From Gammaproteobacteria bacterium (lineage in GTDB: Bacteria > Pseudomonadota > Gammaproteobacteria > Eutrophobiales > Eutrophobiaceae), in NCBI GenBank assembly GCA_003250975.1, contig QKIY01000007.1:1-52676 (forward strand): a DNA stretch of 52,676 bases, written 5' to 3'. The notes beneath the pieces are model-generated. The model ran no database searches, was not told the origin of the DNA, and saw only the letters and a program-made list of their open reading frames with translations. Below are positions 41,331 through 48,873 of the stretch, piece after piece; positions within the stretch are counted from its first letter, which is position 1; every line of letters begins with the position of its first letter. The position numbers were made by a program, and so were the translations under genes.

Positions 41331-42143
41331 TCAGCGAAATTGTTCCCACACGGGCATACAGTCTTTTGGCAGGGGTGGATACTGTCCCAGCTCGGCCCAG
41401 CTCAAGTCCGGTTGGTGAAAATCCGAGCCACAGGAGGCGAGCAGGCCTGTTTGCTCGCACAGCCTCGCCAGCTTACGGACCTGAAAGGTAGGCTGTTTGC
41501 CTGAAATGACCTCCAATCCCTGGCCGCCCGCCTGGATGAAATCATCCACCAACTCTTTCAGTTTTGTATACGTCAGTTTGTATTTCAACGGGTGGGCCAG
41601 CACGGCGATCCCTCCGGCATCCCGGATCCAATTTACAACCGTGGGCAGGTCAGCCCAGTGTTGCCTGAGATTGCCGCTGGACAGGTATTTCTTAAAGGCC
41701 TCTGCGGGTGACTTGCATATCCCCTTTTCCACCAGGTACTGGGCAAAATGCGGCCGACCGATGTTACGGTTGCCCGCAATCTTTCCGGCCCCTGCCAGGG
41801 GATCGGGGATGCCTGCCTTTTCCAGTCGCTCGGCGATATACCGGGCGCGCGACATCCGCGCCTGCTGCTGCGAGTCCACCGCTTCATCCATGGCATCACT
41901 GTCAGGCCGTATATTCAGGCCCACAACATGGATTTCCATCTTGCTCCAGTGGGTTGACAGTTCTATGCCGGGTATGATCGTGAGCCTGCTTGTCGTGCCC
42001 TCCAGCGCTGTATAGGCTGCCACAGTGTCATGGTCGGTTATGGAGAGCATGGAGACCTGCTTCTTGAGGGCGCGCTGTACCAGTTCCTCGGGAGATAATT
42101 TCCCGTCTGAGAAACAAGTATGTGTATGCAGATCAACGCGCAT
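41331..42143 (-). CDS. PHP-domain protein (RNase AM / YciV type)
   Basis: A 270-residue PHP phosphoesterase. The first histidine block is MRVDLHTHTCFSDGKLSPEELV, then ITDHDTVAAY, GIELSTHW, and HPLKYKL and GSDFHQPD at the end, all metal ligands. E. coli YciV (RNase AM) of the same family trims the 5' ends of ribosomal RNAs and pAp is also a substrate. The start at 42143 matches the family N-terminus; the frame is open 119 codons further upstream and that extension is rejected. The stop touches rlmJ, also an rRNA gene. Confidence 0.9.
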   Translation of the reverse strand: MRVDLHTHTCFSDGKLSPEELVQRALKKQVSMLSITDHDTVAAYTALEGTTSRLTIIPGIELSTHWSKMEIHVVGLNIRPDSDAMDEAVDSQQQARMSRARYIAERLEKAGIPDPLAGAGKIAGNRNIGRPHFAQYLVEKGICKSPAEAFKKYLSSGNLRQHWADLPTVVNWIRDAGGIAVLAHPLKYKLTYTKLKELVDDFIQAGGQGLEVISGKQPTFQVRKLARLCEQTGLLASCGSDFHQPDLSWAELGQYPPLPKDCMPVWEQFR

Positions 42144-42257
42144 AGTGTGATCGAGTATATCAGGGTGGATACCTTTGCCGCATCCGTTTCCTCTCCGCGG
42201 TTGAATTTCACCGTCGCAGGAAACATAACCGGCTAAATATTCAGCGGGCGGACCAGT

Positions 42258-42551
42258 ATGTATAATGGTACGGGGATGATGCGTAGAAAGACGATATGGT
42301 CGGTCTATATGTTGAGATGTGCCGATAATACCCTCTATACCGGCATTACCATTGACTTGCAGCGCCGTGTTAATGAGCATAATAGAAATGACAGGCTCGC
42401 AGCCACTTATACACGGAGCAGAAGGCCTGTCATAGCGGTTTATGCTGAAGAATTCAGGGATCGTTCCAGAGCATTGCGGCGTGAGTTTGAAATAAAACAA
42501 TTAAGCCGGAGTGAAAAAGAAGCCCTGATAAAAAATAAACCTCTTGAATGA
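42258..42551 (+). CDS. GIY-YIG nuclease family protein
   Basis: A 97-residue single-domain protein of the YhbQ/UPF0213 type. WSVYMLRCADNTLYTGITIDLQRRVNEHN is the GIY-YIG core with the conserved tyrosines and arginine, and AEEFRDRSRALRREFEIKQLSRSEKEALI holds the metal-binding glutamate. Such proteins cleave branched or damaged DNA in vitro. The ATG at 42258 has GGCGGA upstream; ATGs at 42276 and 42279 are alternatives. Confidence 0.9.
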   Translation: MYNGTGMMRRKTIWSVYMLRCADNTLYTGITIDLQRRVNEHNRNDRLAATYTRSRRPVIAVYAEEFRDRSRALRREFEIKQLSRSEKEALIKNKPLE

Positions 42552-43030
42552 AAGGAAAAGCAAAGATAATGAGCAAACCTGAAACCGGTGATATGTTAAG
42601 CAGGATTTTCTCCATGCAAATGGAACTGAATGATTACGTCTTCAACAAAAACGAGATAATGGATGATTCGGGCAAGCCATTGTCCATGGTAAAGGTATAT
42701 GAGGCCGTGACTGCAAACAAACTGATGGTTAATCAACTGCCCAATACCTGGATTTCCAATTATTCAAGGGCGATGAGGGAAGAACTCAACGAGCTTGATG
42801 AAGACCTGTTATGGAAATGGTGGAGCAAGGATACGATAGATATTCAAAACATCCGTGTTGAACTCGTTGATATACTTCATTTCCTGGTCTCTGCGATGAT
42901 CTGCGCGGGACTCACCCCGGAAAAAGTATTTGATGTCTATCGACAGAAACATGCCGTCAACCTGAATCGCCAGGATACCGGTTACAACCGCACTAGCAAG
43001 ACAGAGGACGATAATCGCGGGATTGGTTAA
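42548..43030 (+). CDS. Dimeric (all-alpha) dUTP diphosphatase
   Basis: A 160-residue protein of the dimeric dUTPase family. LSRIFSMQMELNDYVF opens it; the metal-binding EELNELDEDLLWKWWSK and VELVDILHFLVS motifs follow. The enzyme hydrolyses dUTP to dUMP, preventing uracil incorporation into DNA, and feeds thymidylate synthesis. The first ATG (42548) overlaps the previous stop; the ATG at 42569 (MSKPETG) is closer to the usual N-terminus. It is unrelated in fold to trimeric dut. Confidence 0.88.
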   Translation: MKGKAKIMSKPETGDMLSRIFSMQMELNDYVFNKNEIMDDSGKPLSMVKVYEAVTANKLMVNQLPNTWISNYSRAMREELNELDEDLLWKWWSKDTIDIQNIRVELVDILHFLVSAMICAGLTPEKVFDVYRQKHAVNLNRQDTGYNRTSKTEDDNRGIG

Positions 43031-43073
43031 TTACATTATTGCATGGGAAAGATTTGGACAGGATATAACCAGA

Positions 43074-43934
43074 ATGATTAAAAAAGAATTAATAATTACC
43101 GGCTTGTTACTAGTATGTTACCTGCTGCCATCTGCACCGGTTCGGGCCGCGAGGATTGACAAGCTTATCGAACAGGCCATGGCCGGTGAACACCGGGACC
43201 CTGCATTTGTAGATAGAGACCATTACCGCCACCCGCGGCAGACCCTGAAATTCTTCGGAATCAGGCCAGACCTCACCGTTGTCGAGATCTGGCCGGCACA
43301 GGGATGGTATACGGAAATACTCGCGCCACTGCTGAGGGAAAGGGGAACTCTCTATGAAGCGGGATTCGCCTTGTCAATAGAGGGTGTGCCTGACTGGCGG
43401 CGGAAGATGCAGATGGGTTTTGCCGACAAACTCGCCGCGAACCCGGAAGTTTATGATCATGTCGTGGTGACTGAACTGTCTGTTCCAGAAAGGACATTCA
43501 TTGCGCCGCCGGGGAAGGTGGACATGATCCTGACATTCCGTAATGTCCACAACTGGATGAAGGGCGGATATACCGAGGCCATGTTGAAGGTCTTTTATCG
43601 CACACTCAGGCCGGGTGGCATACTCGGTATCGTTGAGCACCGCGCCAAACCAGGTACTTCGATCGATGACATGATTACAAGCGGCTATGTAACCCAGGAG
43701 TTTGTCATCGCCCTGGCCAGTGTAGTCGGTTTCGATTTCGTAGGCAGTTCCGAGATCAATGCCAATCCACGGGATACGAAAGACCACCCTGCTGGTGTCT
43801 GGACTCTGCCACCCACCCTGCGTTATTGCAAGGGTATGGACAATGGCGCGAAAAAGACGGCCTGTATAAATAAATACATGGAAATTGGCGAATCCGACCG
43901 CATGACCCTGCGTTTCAGGAAACCCAGTAACTGA
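43074..43934 (+). CDS. Exported class I SAM-dependent methyltransferase-like protein (COG4798 type)
   Basis: A 286-residue protein with a signal peptide (LIITGLLLVCYLLPSAPVRA, cut near AARI). The Rossmann-type fold follows: VVEIWPAQGWYTEILAPLLRERGTLYEAG (SAM-binding in place of the usual E-x-G-x-G) and LRPGGILGIVEHR. An export signal is odd for a SAM-dependent enzyme, since SAM is cytosolic, yet this uncharacterised COG4798-like family often has one. The start at 43074 is preferred because it begins the signal peptide and has AGGAT upstream; the frame is open to 43023. Confidence 0.83.
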   Translation: MIKKELIITGLLLVCYLLPSAPVRAARIDKLIEQAMAGEHRDPAFVDRDHYRHPRQTLKFFGIRPDLTVVEIWPAQGWYTEILAPLLRERGTLYEAGFALSIEGVPDWRRKMQMGFADKLAANPEVYDHVVVTELSVPERTFIAPPGKVDMILTFRNVHNWMKGGYTEAMLKVFYRTLRPGGILGIVEHRAKPGTSIDDMITSGYVTQEFVIALASVVGFDFVGSSEINANPRDTKDHPAGVWTLPPTLRYCKGMDNGAKKTACINKYMEIGESDRMTLRFRKPSN

Positions 43935-43945
43935 ACAGGGCGCTC

Positions 43946-45853
43946 TTACCAGCCGCCCCCGCCACCACCACCGCCGCCGCCACCGGAAGATCCGCCACCA
44001 CCACTGCCTGAAGATGAACCGGGCGCCGTGGAGGATGATGAAATGGCCTGGTTGAAAGATGAAGTGAACGAGGAACTGAAATCACCCAGGTTTGTAATAT
44101 GATCGTGGCCATGATACCAGCCTGGTGAATAGGTCCTGCCCTCAGTGTTCGCCGCAGCCAGTACGTCCGCAAACTGCTCTCCCCACTGCTGTTCGATGCC
44201 CAGCGCCAGTGCATAGGGCAGGTAGAGTTCAAACAGTTCCGGGCACCGGCCCTTGGGGTAGCGATAGTCCAGGTCATGTTTTTCCGCCAGTTCGATATAG
44301 TTCTTGAAACCCTCAACCTTGTCGAGCAACTCCCGGCCTGCCCGTGTCGGGGCCTTTAACAGTTCGTAAAAGATCCAGTTAATCAGGGTGGCGGAGAAAA
44401 TAACAACTGCGATACCCGCTCCGCCCAGCTCGATCAACTCATAGGTTGCGAATAGCTCTGCCCCTACGAACGGGAGCGCGAACAAACTAACGCCAATCGC
44501 AGGCACGATATAGAGGATGCTTTCGGTAATCTGTTTCCACAGGATAAAAGCAGACTTCAGTAACGTGAAAACCCCGAAAGTCCAGCCTGTGAGCCAGACA
44601 ACCAGAAACAGGGCCGCGGGATTAATAGTGGATGCACCGGCAAGAAAGGAAAAGATGATGACACCCACGGTAATAGCGATTCCAACCAGAAAGAACAGCC
44701 TGTTGGTGACGAAATAGATTTTTTCGTAATTCGCCTTCAACAGGGTCCGGTGTGCATCTATGGCCTTGCTGAGTTTCCTGTGGTTCGATTGAGTCAGCTT
44801 GATTGAATTTCGGGTTGAAAAAAGGTGCTTGAGAATACTGGCTTCGCCGGGGGCCAGGGACTTTTTGGAGCCACTGGTCTTCTCCAGATTGTAGTTGCCT
44901 GAATTGTCCTCATTGATGGTGAGGTAACCTTTGACGGCAAGATTGAGTATCGCTGACGCAAAACAGGTTTTGTCATAACCCATTTTTTCAACGAATCGCA
45001 TCGATGCAGGTGAATAACCACTGGGTGGTTCATATTGCGGGATAATGACGCCGGATTCAGGGTCCTTGCCGACCAGGTGCCAGACATAAAGATAATAGAG
45101 AAGCAATACCGCTATTCCGGCAAGGGCCGCCAGCAGGTGGCGATTATCGTTGAAGAAGTAATCGAGTTTTTCTTCGGTTGTCGGTTCATGGACAAAACCC
45201 TTTGGCCAGGTGGCAACGATGGTCAGACCATGGCCCCGCAGCAGAATCTGTGTCGTTTCAAAATAAACGTTATCTCCAATAGATACCGTATAGTTTTGCG
45301 CCTTGCTGCCAAAGGCGCCGGTATAGGCCTCTGCATGGACCTGGCTCATCGGCACGGCGGCGGGAAGCATCACAGTTGCTGAGGCCTGTTCGATGGTAAA
45401 AGCCCAGTCATTCCCGGTGACATTCCAGTAAAGTTCATCATGTTTTTCAAAAAAGCCCAGTTGTCGGCTGGTGTGATAGGTAATGGAATAGGTATATTTA
45501 CCCCTGGGCAGGATTTTGTTTTTATTCCCGATATAGATACGTACCCCGTTATTTCTGCCTTCTATCCGGTAAGGTTCGTCAATGTCATCACGCTTGACGG
45601 ACTCAAGCCGGAATTCGACGCGGTAGTTGTTCCCGTATTTGTCCTTGTATCGTGTAGGGAAGTCCCGGTAGATCCCGCGCTTGATCCGGTTGCCTTCGGC
45701 AACGACGGTTATCCACTCGGTGACTCGCATCTCGCCACTCTCAAGCACCTTGATATCACTATGGAAATCAAGAATACGTTCCACTGCAAGCAGCACGGGC
45801 GCATGAAACAGGAGATGCAGTAAAACAAAAACTAAAGACAGTTTCCTTGTCAT
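43946..45853 (-). CDS. DUF2207 family membrane protein with glycine-rich tail
   Basis: A 635-residue protein with a signal peptide (about residues 1-23), the large DUF2207 extracytoplasmic domain (ERILDFHSDIKVLESGEMRVTEWITVVAEGNRIKRGIYRDFPT), a membrane helix near 240-260, two further helix pairs around 395-430 and 435-480, and a C-terminal run of serine and glycine. The tail ends in eleven glycines and a tryptophan, like other family members. It is directly coupled to LemA (TAG-ATG). DUF2207/LemA pairs are common and thought to act in the envelope, but their role is not known. Confidence 0.88.
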   Translation of the reverse strand: MTRKLSLVFVLLHLLFHAPVLLAVERILDFHSDIKVLESGEMRVTEWITVVAEGNRIKRGIYRDFPTRYKDKYGNNYRVEFRLESVKRDDIDEPYRIEGRNNGVRIYIGNKNKILPRGKYTYSITYHTSRQLGFFEKHDELYWNVTGNDWAFTIEQASATVMLPAAVPMSQVHAEAYTGAFGSKAQNYTVSIGDNVYFETTQILLRGHGLTIVATWPKGFVHEPTTEEKLDYFFNDNRHLLAALAGIAVLLLYYLYVWHLVGKDPESGVIIPQYEPPSGYSPASMRFVEKMGYDKTCFASAILNLAVKGYLTINEDNSGNYNLEKTSGSKKSLAPGEASILKHLFSTRNSIKLTQSNHRKLSKAIDAHRTLLKANYEKIYFVTNRLFFLVGIAITVGVIIFSFLAGASTINPAALFLVVWLTGWTFGVFTLLKSAFILWKQITESILYIVPAIGVSLFALPFVGAELFATYELIELGGAGIAVVIFSATLINWIFYELLKAPTRAGRELLDKVEGFKNYIELAEKHDLDYRYPKGRCPELFELYLPYALALGIEQQWGEQFADVLAAANTEGRTYSPGWYHGHDHITNLGDFSSSFTSSFNQAISSSSTAPGSSSGSGGGGSSGGGGGGGGGGGW

Positions 45854-46372
45854 CTAGCTGCTCTCGTCAAAGTCAAAAAACTCGGCCGGAATGAAATTGA
45901 AAAGGCGGGCGATAAACATGTCGGGAAAAGACTGGATCCGGACATTCAGGTTGCGCACGGCTCCATTGTAGTAACGCCGTGCATACTGGATGTGCTGTTC
46001 AACATCGGTAAGATTTCTTTGCAGATCAAGGAATGATTCATTCGCCTTGAGGTCAGGATAATCTTCTGCAATAGCGATAAGCCTGTGTAATTTGCTGCCC
46101 AGATCCTTTTCCAGTTGTGCCTTCCTACCGGCTGAGTCAACCGCCTCGCTCTGTTTCCTCAATTCGGTTATCGCGGCAATGGTGCTGCTTTCATAACTGG
46201 CATACTGTTTTACGGCCTCCACCAGCTTCGGAATGAGATCATGCCTGCGCTTTAACTGGACATCGATATCACTCCAGGACGCTAGTACACGATTCTTGTC
46301 GCGCACCAGCAGGTTGTAAATAATGATTGCCCAGATGATCAATCCGGCCAAGAGAATGAGAAGGTATTCCAT
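45854..46372 (-). CDS. LemA family protein
   Basis: A 172-residue protein with an N-terminal membrane helix (MEYLLILLAGLIIWAIIIYNLL) and the LemA helical domain: SWSDIDVQLKRRHDLIPKLVEAVKQYASYESSTIAAITELR, then AEDYPDLKANESFLDLQRNLTDVEQHIQYARRYYNGAVRNLNVRI. The function is unknown; the protein is membrane-anchored with a long periplasmic helix bundle. The start at 46372 is selected because it begins the membrane helix; the open frame reaches 46417. Its stop abuts the DUF2207 start, so they form an operon. Confidence 0.92.
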   Translation of the reverse strand: MEYLLILLAGLIIWAIIIYNLLVRDKNRVLASWSDIDVQLKRRHDLIPKLVEAVKQYASYESSTIAAITELRKQSEAVDSAGRKAQLEKDLGSKLHRLIAIAEDYPDLKANESFLDLQRNLTDVEQHIQYARRYYNGAVRNLNVRIQSFPDMFIARLFNFIPAEFFDFDESS

Positions 46373-46407
46373 CGTTCCGGATTTTATACGGCAAAAGGGT
46401 AATAAAA

Positions 46408-46427
46408 AACCCCGCAAGCGCGGGGTT
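46408..46427 (-). terminator. Rho-independent terminator of the second cold-shock gene
   Basis: On the minus strand: AACCCCGC-GCTT-GCGGGGTT followed by TTTTATT, a perfect 8-bp stem with a tetraloop. It lies 30 bases after the cold-shock stop and just upstream of the LemA gene, isolating the two units. Confidence 0.92.
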
Positions 46428-46457
46428 CTGTATATTCAATACCTGTTTGTATAGGGA

Positions 46458-46664
46458 TTAACTCTGTGCGGCAACTCTCGTGGCCTGGGGACCCTTGCCA
46501 CTCGGTTGTGATTCGAATTCGACAACCTGGCCTTCTTTCAGAGTCTTGAAACCATCACCCTCGATAACGGAGAAGTGAACAAAAACATCCGGACTGCCAT
46601 CATTGGGAACTATAAAGCCGTAACCTTTGGATTCATTGAACCATTTAACGGTACCTGTACTCAT
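46458..46664 (-). CDS. Cold-shock protein (CspA family), second copy
   Basis: A 68-residue cold-shock domain: [34 protein letters not shown] carries RNP1 (KGYGFI) and RNP2 (VFVHF). It differs from the copy at 14827 at many positions and has a slightly longer C-terminus (ATRVAAQS). Its leader ends in CGAGGTTAGTTAC before the ATG, similar to the GATGAGGTAATCATT of the other copy. It is followed by a strong terminator and stands alone. Confidence 0.96.
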   Translation of the reverse strand: MSTGTVKWFNESKGYGFIVPNDGSPDVFVHFSVIEGDGFKTLKEGQVVEFESQPSGKGPQATRVAAQS

Positions 46665-46983
46665 GTAACTAACCTCGTAATAATCAATTTAATGGGGTTT
46701 ATTCGTTGCAGATCAGATGAAGCAAATTACAGGAGATACCGTGAGGAACTACTGAAATACTTTTAACTAATTTGCAAACGACATTAATACTAGCCGAGCA
46801 CGGCGTAGAATTCCAGTAAATATAGGCATTTGCCGGATCTTTAATGTTGCAATACAACAAAAGGAATAGAATAATCACGCACCCTGAGCTTCACTCCCGC
46901 AAGTGAGAATAGGGGTATTAAAGAGGTCAGGCAATTTACATGTATCATATTGGTCATTTGGTTTTACTGGAGTACCCCAGCAG
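46665..46983. other. 319-base divergent region between the cold-shock gene and mtnB
   Basis: The plus-strand promoter of mtnB is likely TTGCAA (46847-46852) and AATAAT (46870-46875) with a 17-base spacer. The roughly 100-base leader that would follow has a small hairpin (TCACT/AGTGA, 46891-46906) and two 6-base complementary segments, GGGGTA (46912-46917) and TACCCC (46973-46978), the second touching the GGAG ribosome site. The cold-shock leader occupies the other half. No known riboswitch was matched, and no extra gene is seen. Confidence 0.45.
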
Positions 46984-47592
46984 GTGAGTAACATATTTGA
47001 AGACCTTGCCCGGCAACTGGTCAGTGCCGGTCATGCACTTTATGCGCACGGGATGGTCCCCGCCACCAGTGGAAATCTATCTGCCCGGGTCAGTCCCGAG
47101 GTGATTGCCATTACTGTTTCGGGGGCACATAAGGGACACTTGACAAGCGCGGACATCATGCCGATAGATAATGTCGGCAACTCCCTGGACGGGCGCAGGC
47201 CTTCGGCCGAGACGGGACTGCATACCCAGATTTACAGCGCTTTTCCTGAGGCAGGCGCCATCTTGCATCATCACTCCCCGCGTGCCACCCTGATCTCTCA
47301 GCTGGCCGGGGACGAGGTGCTGCTTTCAGACTACGAGTTGCTGAAGGCGTTTCCGGGCATTAATACCCATGAAACGGTCGTATCTGTGCCGGTATTCCCG
47401 AATGATCAGGACATCCACAGGCTGTCCGAAAAAATCAGGGGCCGTATGCAATCCCCAGGTCCGCTGTTCGGGTATCTGATCAGGGGGCATGGGCTTTACA
47501 CCTGGGCAGATACAGTGGACAGGGCGATGATTCATGTAGAGGCATTTGAATTCCTTTTTCGTTGTGAACTTATGAAAAGAGAGGTGAGATAA
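46984..47592 (+). CDS. mtnB: Methylthioribulose-1-phosphate dehydratase MtnB
   Basis: A 202-residue class II aldolase-fold zinc enzyme. HHHSPRATLISQLAG and IRGHGLYTWADTVDRAMIHVEAFEFLF hold the zinc-binding histidines; GMVPATSGNLSARVSPEVIAITVSGAHKG is the substrate-binding block. It dehydrates 5-methylthioribulose 1-phosphate in methionine salvage. It probably starts at GTG 46984, matching the usual length of about 205; the open frame back to 46903 adds foreign sequence. mtnD begins two bases after its stop. Confidence 0.92.
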   Translation: MSNIFEDLARQLVSAGHALYAHGMVPATSGNLSARVSPEVIAITVSGAHKGHLTSADIMPIDNVGNSLDGRRPSAETGLHTQIYSAFPEAGAILHHHSPRATLISQLAGDEVLLSDYELLKAFPGINTHETVVSVPVFPNDQDIHRLSEKIRGRMQSPGPLFGYLIRGHGLYTWADTVDRAMIHVEAFEFLFRCELMKREVR

Positions 47593-47593
47593 A

Positions 47594-48154
47594 ATGGCCG
47601 TGTTGACAATTTATCCTGACAACAAGCCGGAACAGGGTGATGTGATCAAGGACTTTGATGCAATTGCCGGGGCCCTCAAGGATGTCGGTGTGGAACTGGA
47701 GCACTGGGATGCCGGCAAGACGCTGCATAAGGACGCAGCCCAGGAGGAAGTACTTACAGCCTATAAGGACTCGATTGACAAGTTAAATGACAAATACGGA
47801 TTCAAGTCAATTGATGTCATTGGACTGAACCCTGATCATCCGGACAAGGACGTTATGCGCCAGAAATTCCTGGCGGAACATACTCACGCGGATTTCGAAG
47901 TGCGGTTTTTCGTCGAAGGCAGCGGCCTGTTTTATCTGCATATCGGCGACAAGGTATACACCCTACTATGTGAGAAAGGCGATCTGATCAGTGTTCCGGC
48001 GAATACGACACATTGGTTCGATATGGGAACCAAGCCCTATTTCAAATGTATCCGTTTCTTTACCACCCCGGAGGGCTGGGTAGGTAATTTTACCGGCAGC
48101 GATATTGCCAAACGCTTTCCTGATTACGATCAGTATACTACCGCCCTCAATTGA
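47594..48154 (+). CDS. mtnD: Acireductone dioxygenase MtnD
   Basis: A 186-residue cupin metalloenzyme. The metal ligands are EHTHADFEVRFFVEG (two His and one Glu) and the later TTHWFDMG (His). It oxidises acireductone, giving the keto-acid precursor of methionine when iron-bound; with nickel it makes an off-pathway product and carbon monoxide. It lies between mtnB and mtnC and overlaps mtnC by four bases (TTGA). Confidence 0.94.
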   Translation: MAVLTIYPDNKPEQGDVIKDFDAIAGALKDVGVELEHWDAGKTLHKDAAQEEVLTAYKDSIDKLNDKYGFKSIDVIGLNPDHPDKDVMRQKFLAEHTHADFEVRFFVEGSGLFYLHIGDKVYTLLCEKGDLISVPANTTHWFDMGTKPYFKCIRFFTTPEGWVGNFTGSDIAKRFPDYDQYTTALN

Positions 48155-48834
48155 TACGCGCCATCCTGACAGACATCGAGGGTACTACCTCGTCTATTGC
48201 CTTTGTCAAGGAAGAGCTGTTTCCCTATGCTCGTGATCACCTGGCGGAATATATTGAGGCCAATCATGATAATCCTGAACTGCAGCGGCACCTCATGGCC
48301 GCAGGCAGAGAGGCCGGCAAGTCACTGGAATCAGTCGGTCTGGTAGAACAGTTGCTGAAATGGATCGATCAGGACAGGAAAATCACACCCTTGAAGGCAA
48401 TCCAGGGGATGATCTGGCGCGATGGTTACCTGCGGGGTGATTTCAAGGGGCATGTCTATCAGGATGCCGCCGACAAGCTGAAAGAATGGCATGACAGGCA
48501 GATAAGACTCTATGTCTATTCCTCGGGGTCGGTAGAGGCCCAGAAACTGATCTTCGGTTACAGCTGTTGCGGTGACCTGACATCTCTTTTCAGCGGCTAC
48601 TATGACACACGCATGGGTGGCAAGAAGGAAACGGCATCATATCAGGCCATCCTTGGTGATATCGGTTTGCCTGCCGAGACCGTGCTGTTCCTCTCGGACG
48701 CGGACGAGGAACTGGATGCCGCCATGGCCGCCGGCATGAGGACCTGCCAGTTGCTACGCGCCGGTGATGGCGCGGTACCCTCGGGGAGACACCCGCAGGC
48801 CGCGGATTTCACAGAGATCCAGCTGGATATTTAA
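48151..48834 (+). CDS. mtnC: Acireductone synthase (enolase-phosphatase E1) MtnC
   Basis: A 227-residue HAD-family enzyme. ILTDIEGTTSSIAFVKEELFPYAR is the HAD motif I (D-x-E-G-T-T), YVYSSGSVEAQKLIFGYS is motif II, and LFLSDADEELDAAMAAGM the acidic motif IV. It converts 2,3-diketo-5-methylthiopentyl-1-phosphate to acireductone through enolase and phosphatase steps. The start is a TTG overlapping the mtnD stop. The mtnA and mtnP genes of the pathway are not in the window. Confidence 0.94.
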   Translation: MIRAILTDIEGTTSSIAFVKEELFPYARDHLAEYIEANHDNPELQRHLMAAGREAGKSLESVGLVEQLLKWIDQDRKITPLKAIQGMIWRDGYLRGDFKGHVYQDAADKLKEWHDRQIRLYVYSSGSVEAQKLIFGYSCCGDLTSLFSGYYDTRMGGKKETASYQAILGDIGLPAETVLFLSDADEELDAAMAAGMRTCQLLRAGDGAVPSGRHPQAADFTEIQLDI

Positions 48835-48873
48835 ATTTGTACTCGCGCCACATGAAATAAATAAAAGCTACCT

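Noticed and set aside
42144-42500. 119-codon extension of the PHP gene
   Set aside because: The PHP family starts at MRVDLHTHT; the extension overlaps the divergent GIY-YIG gene on the other strand.
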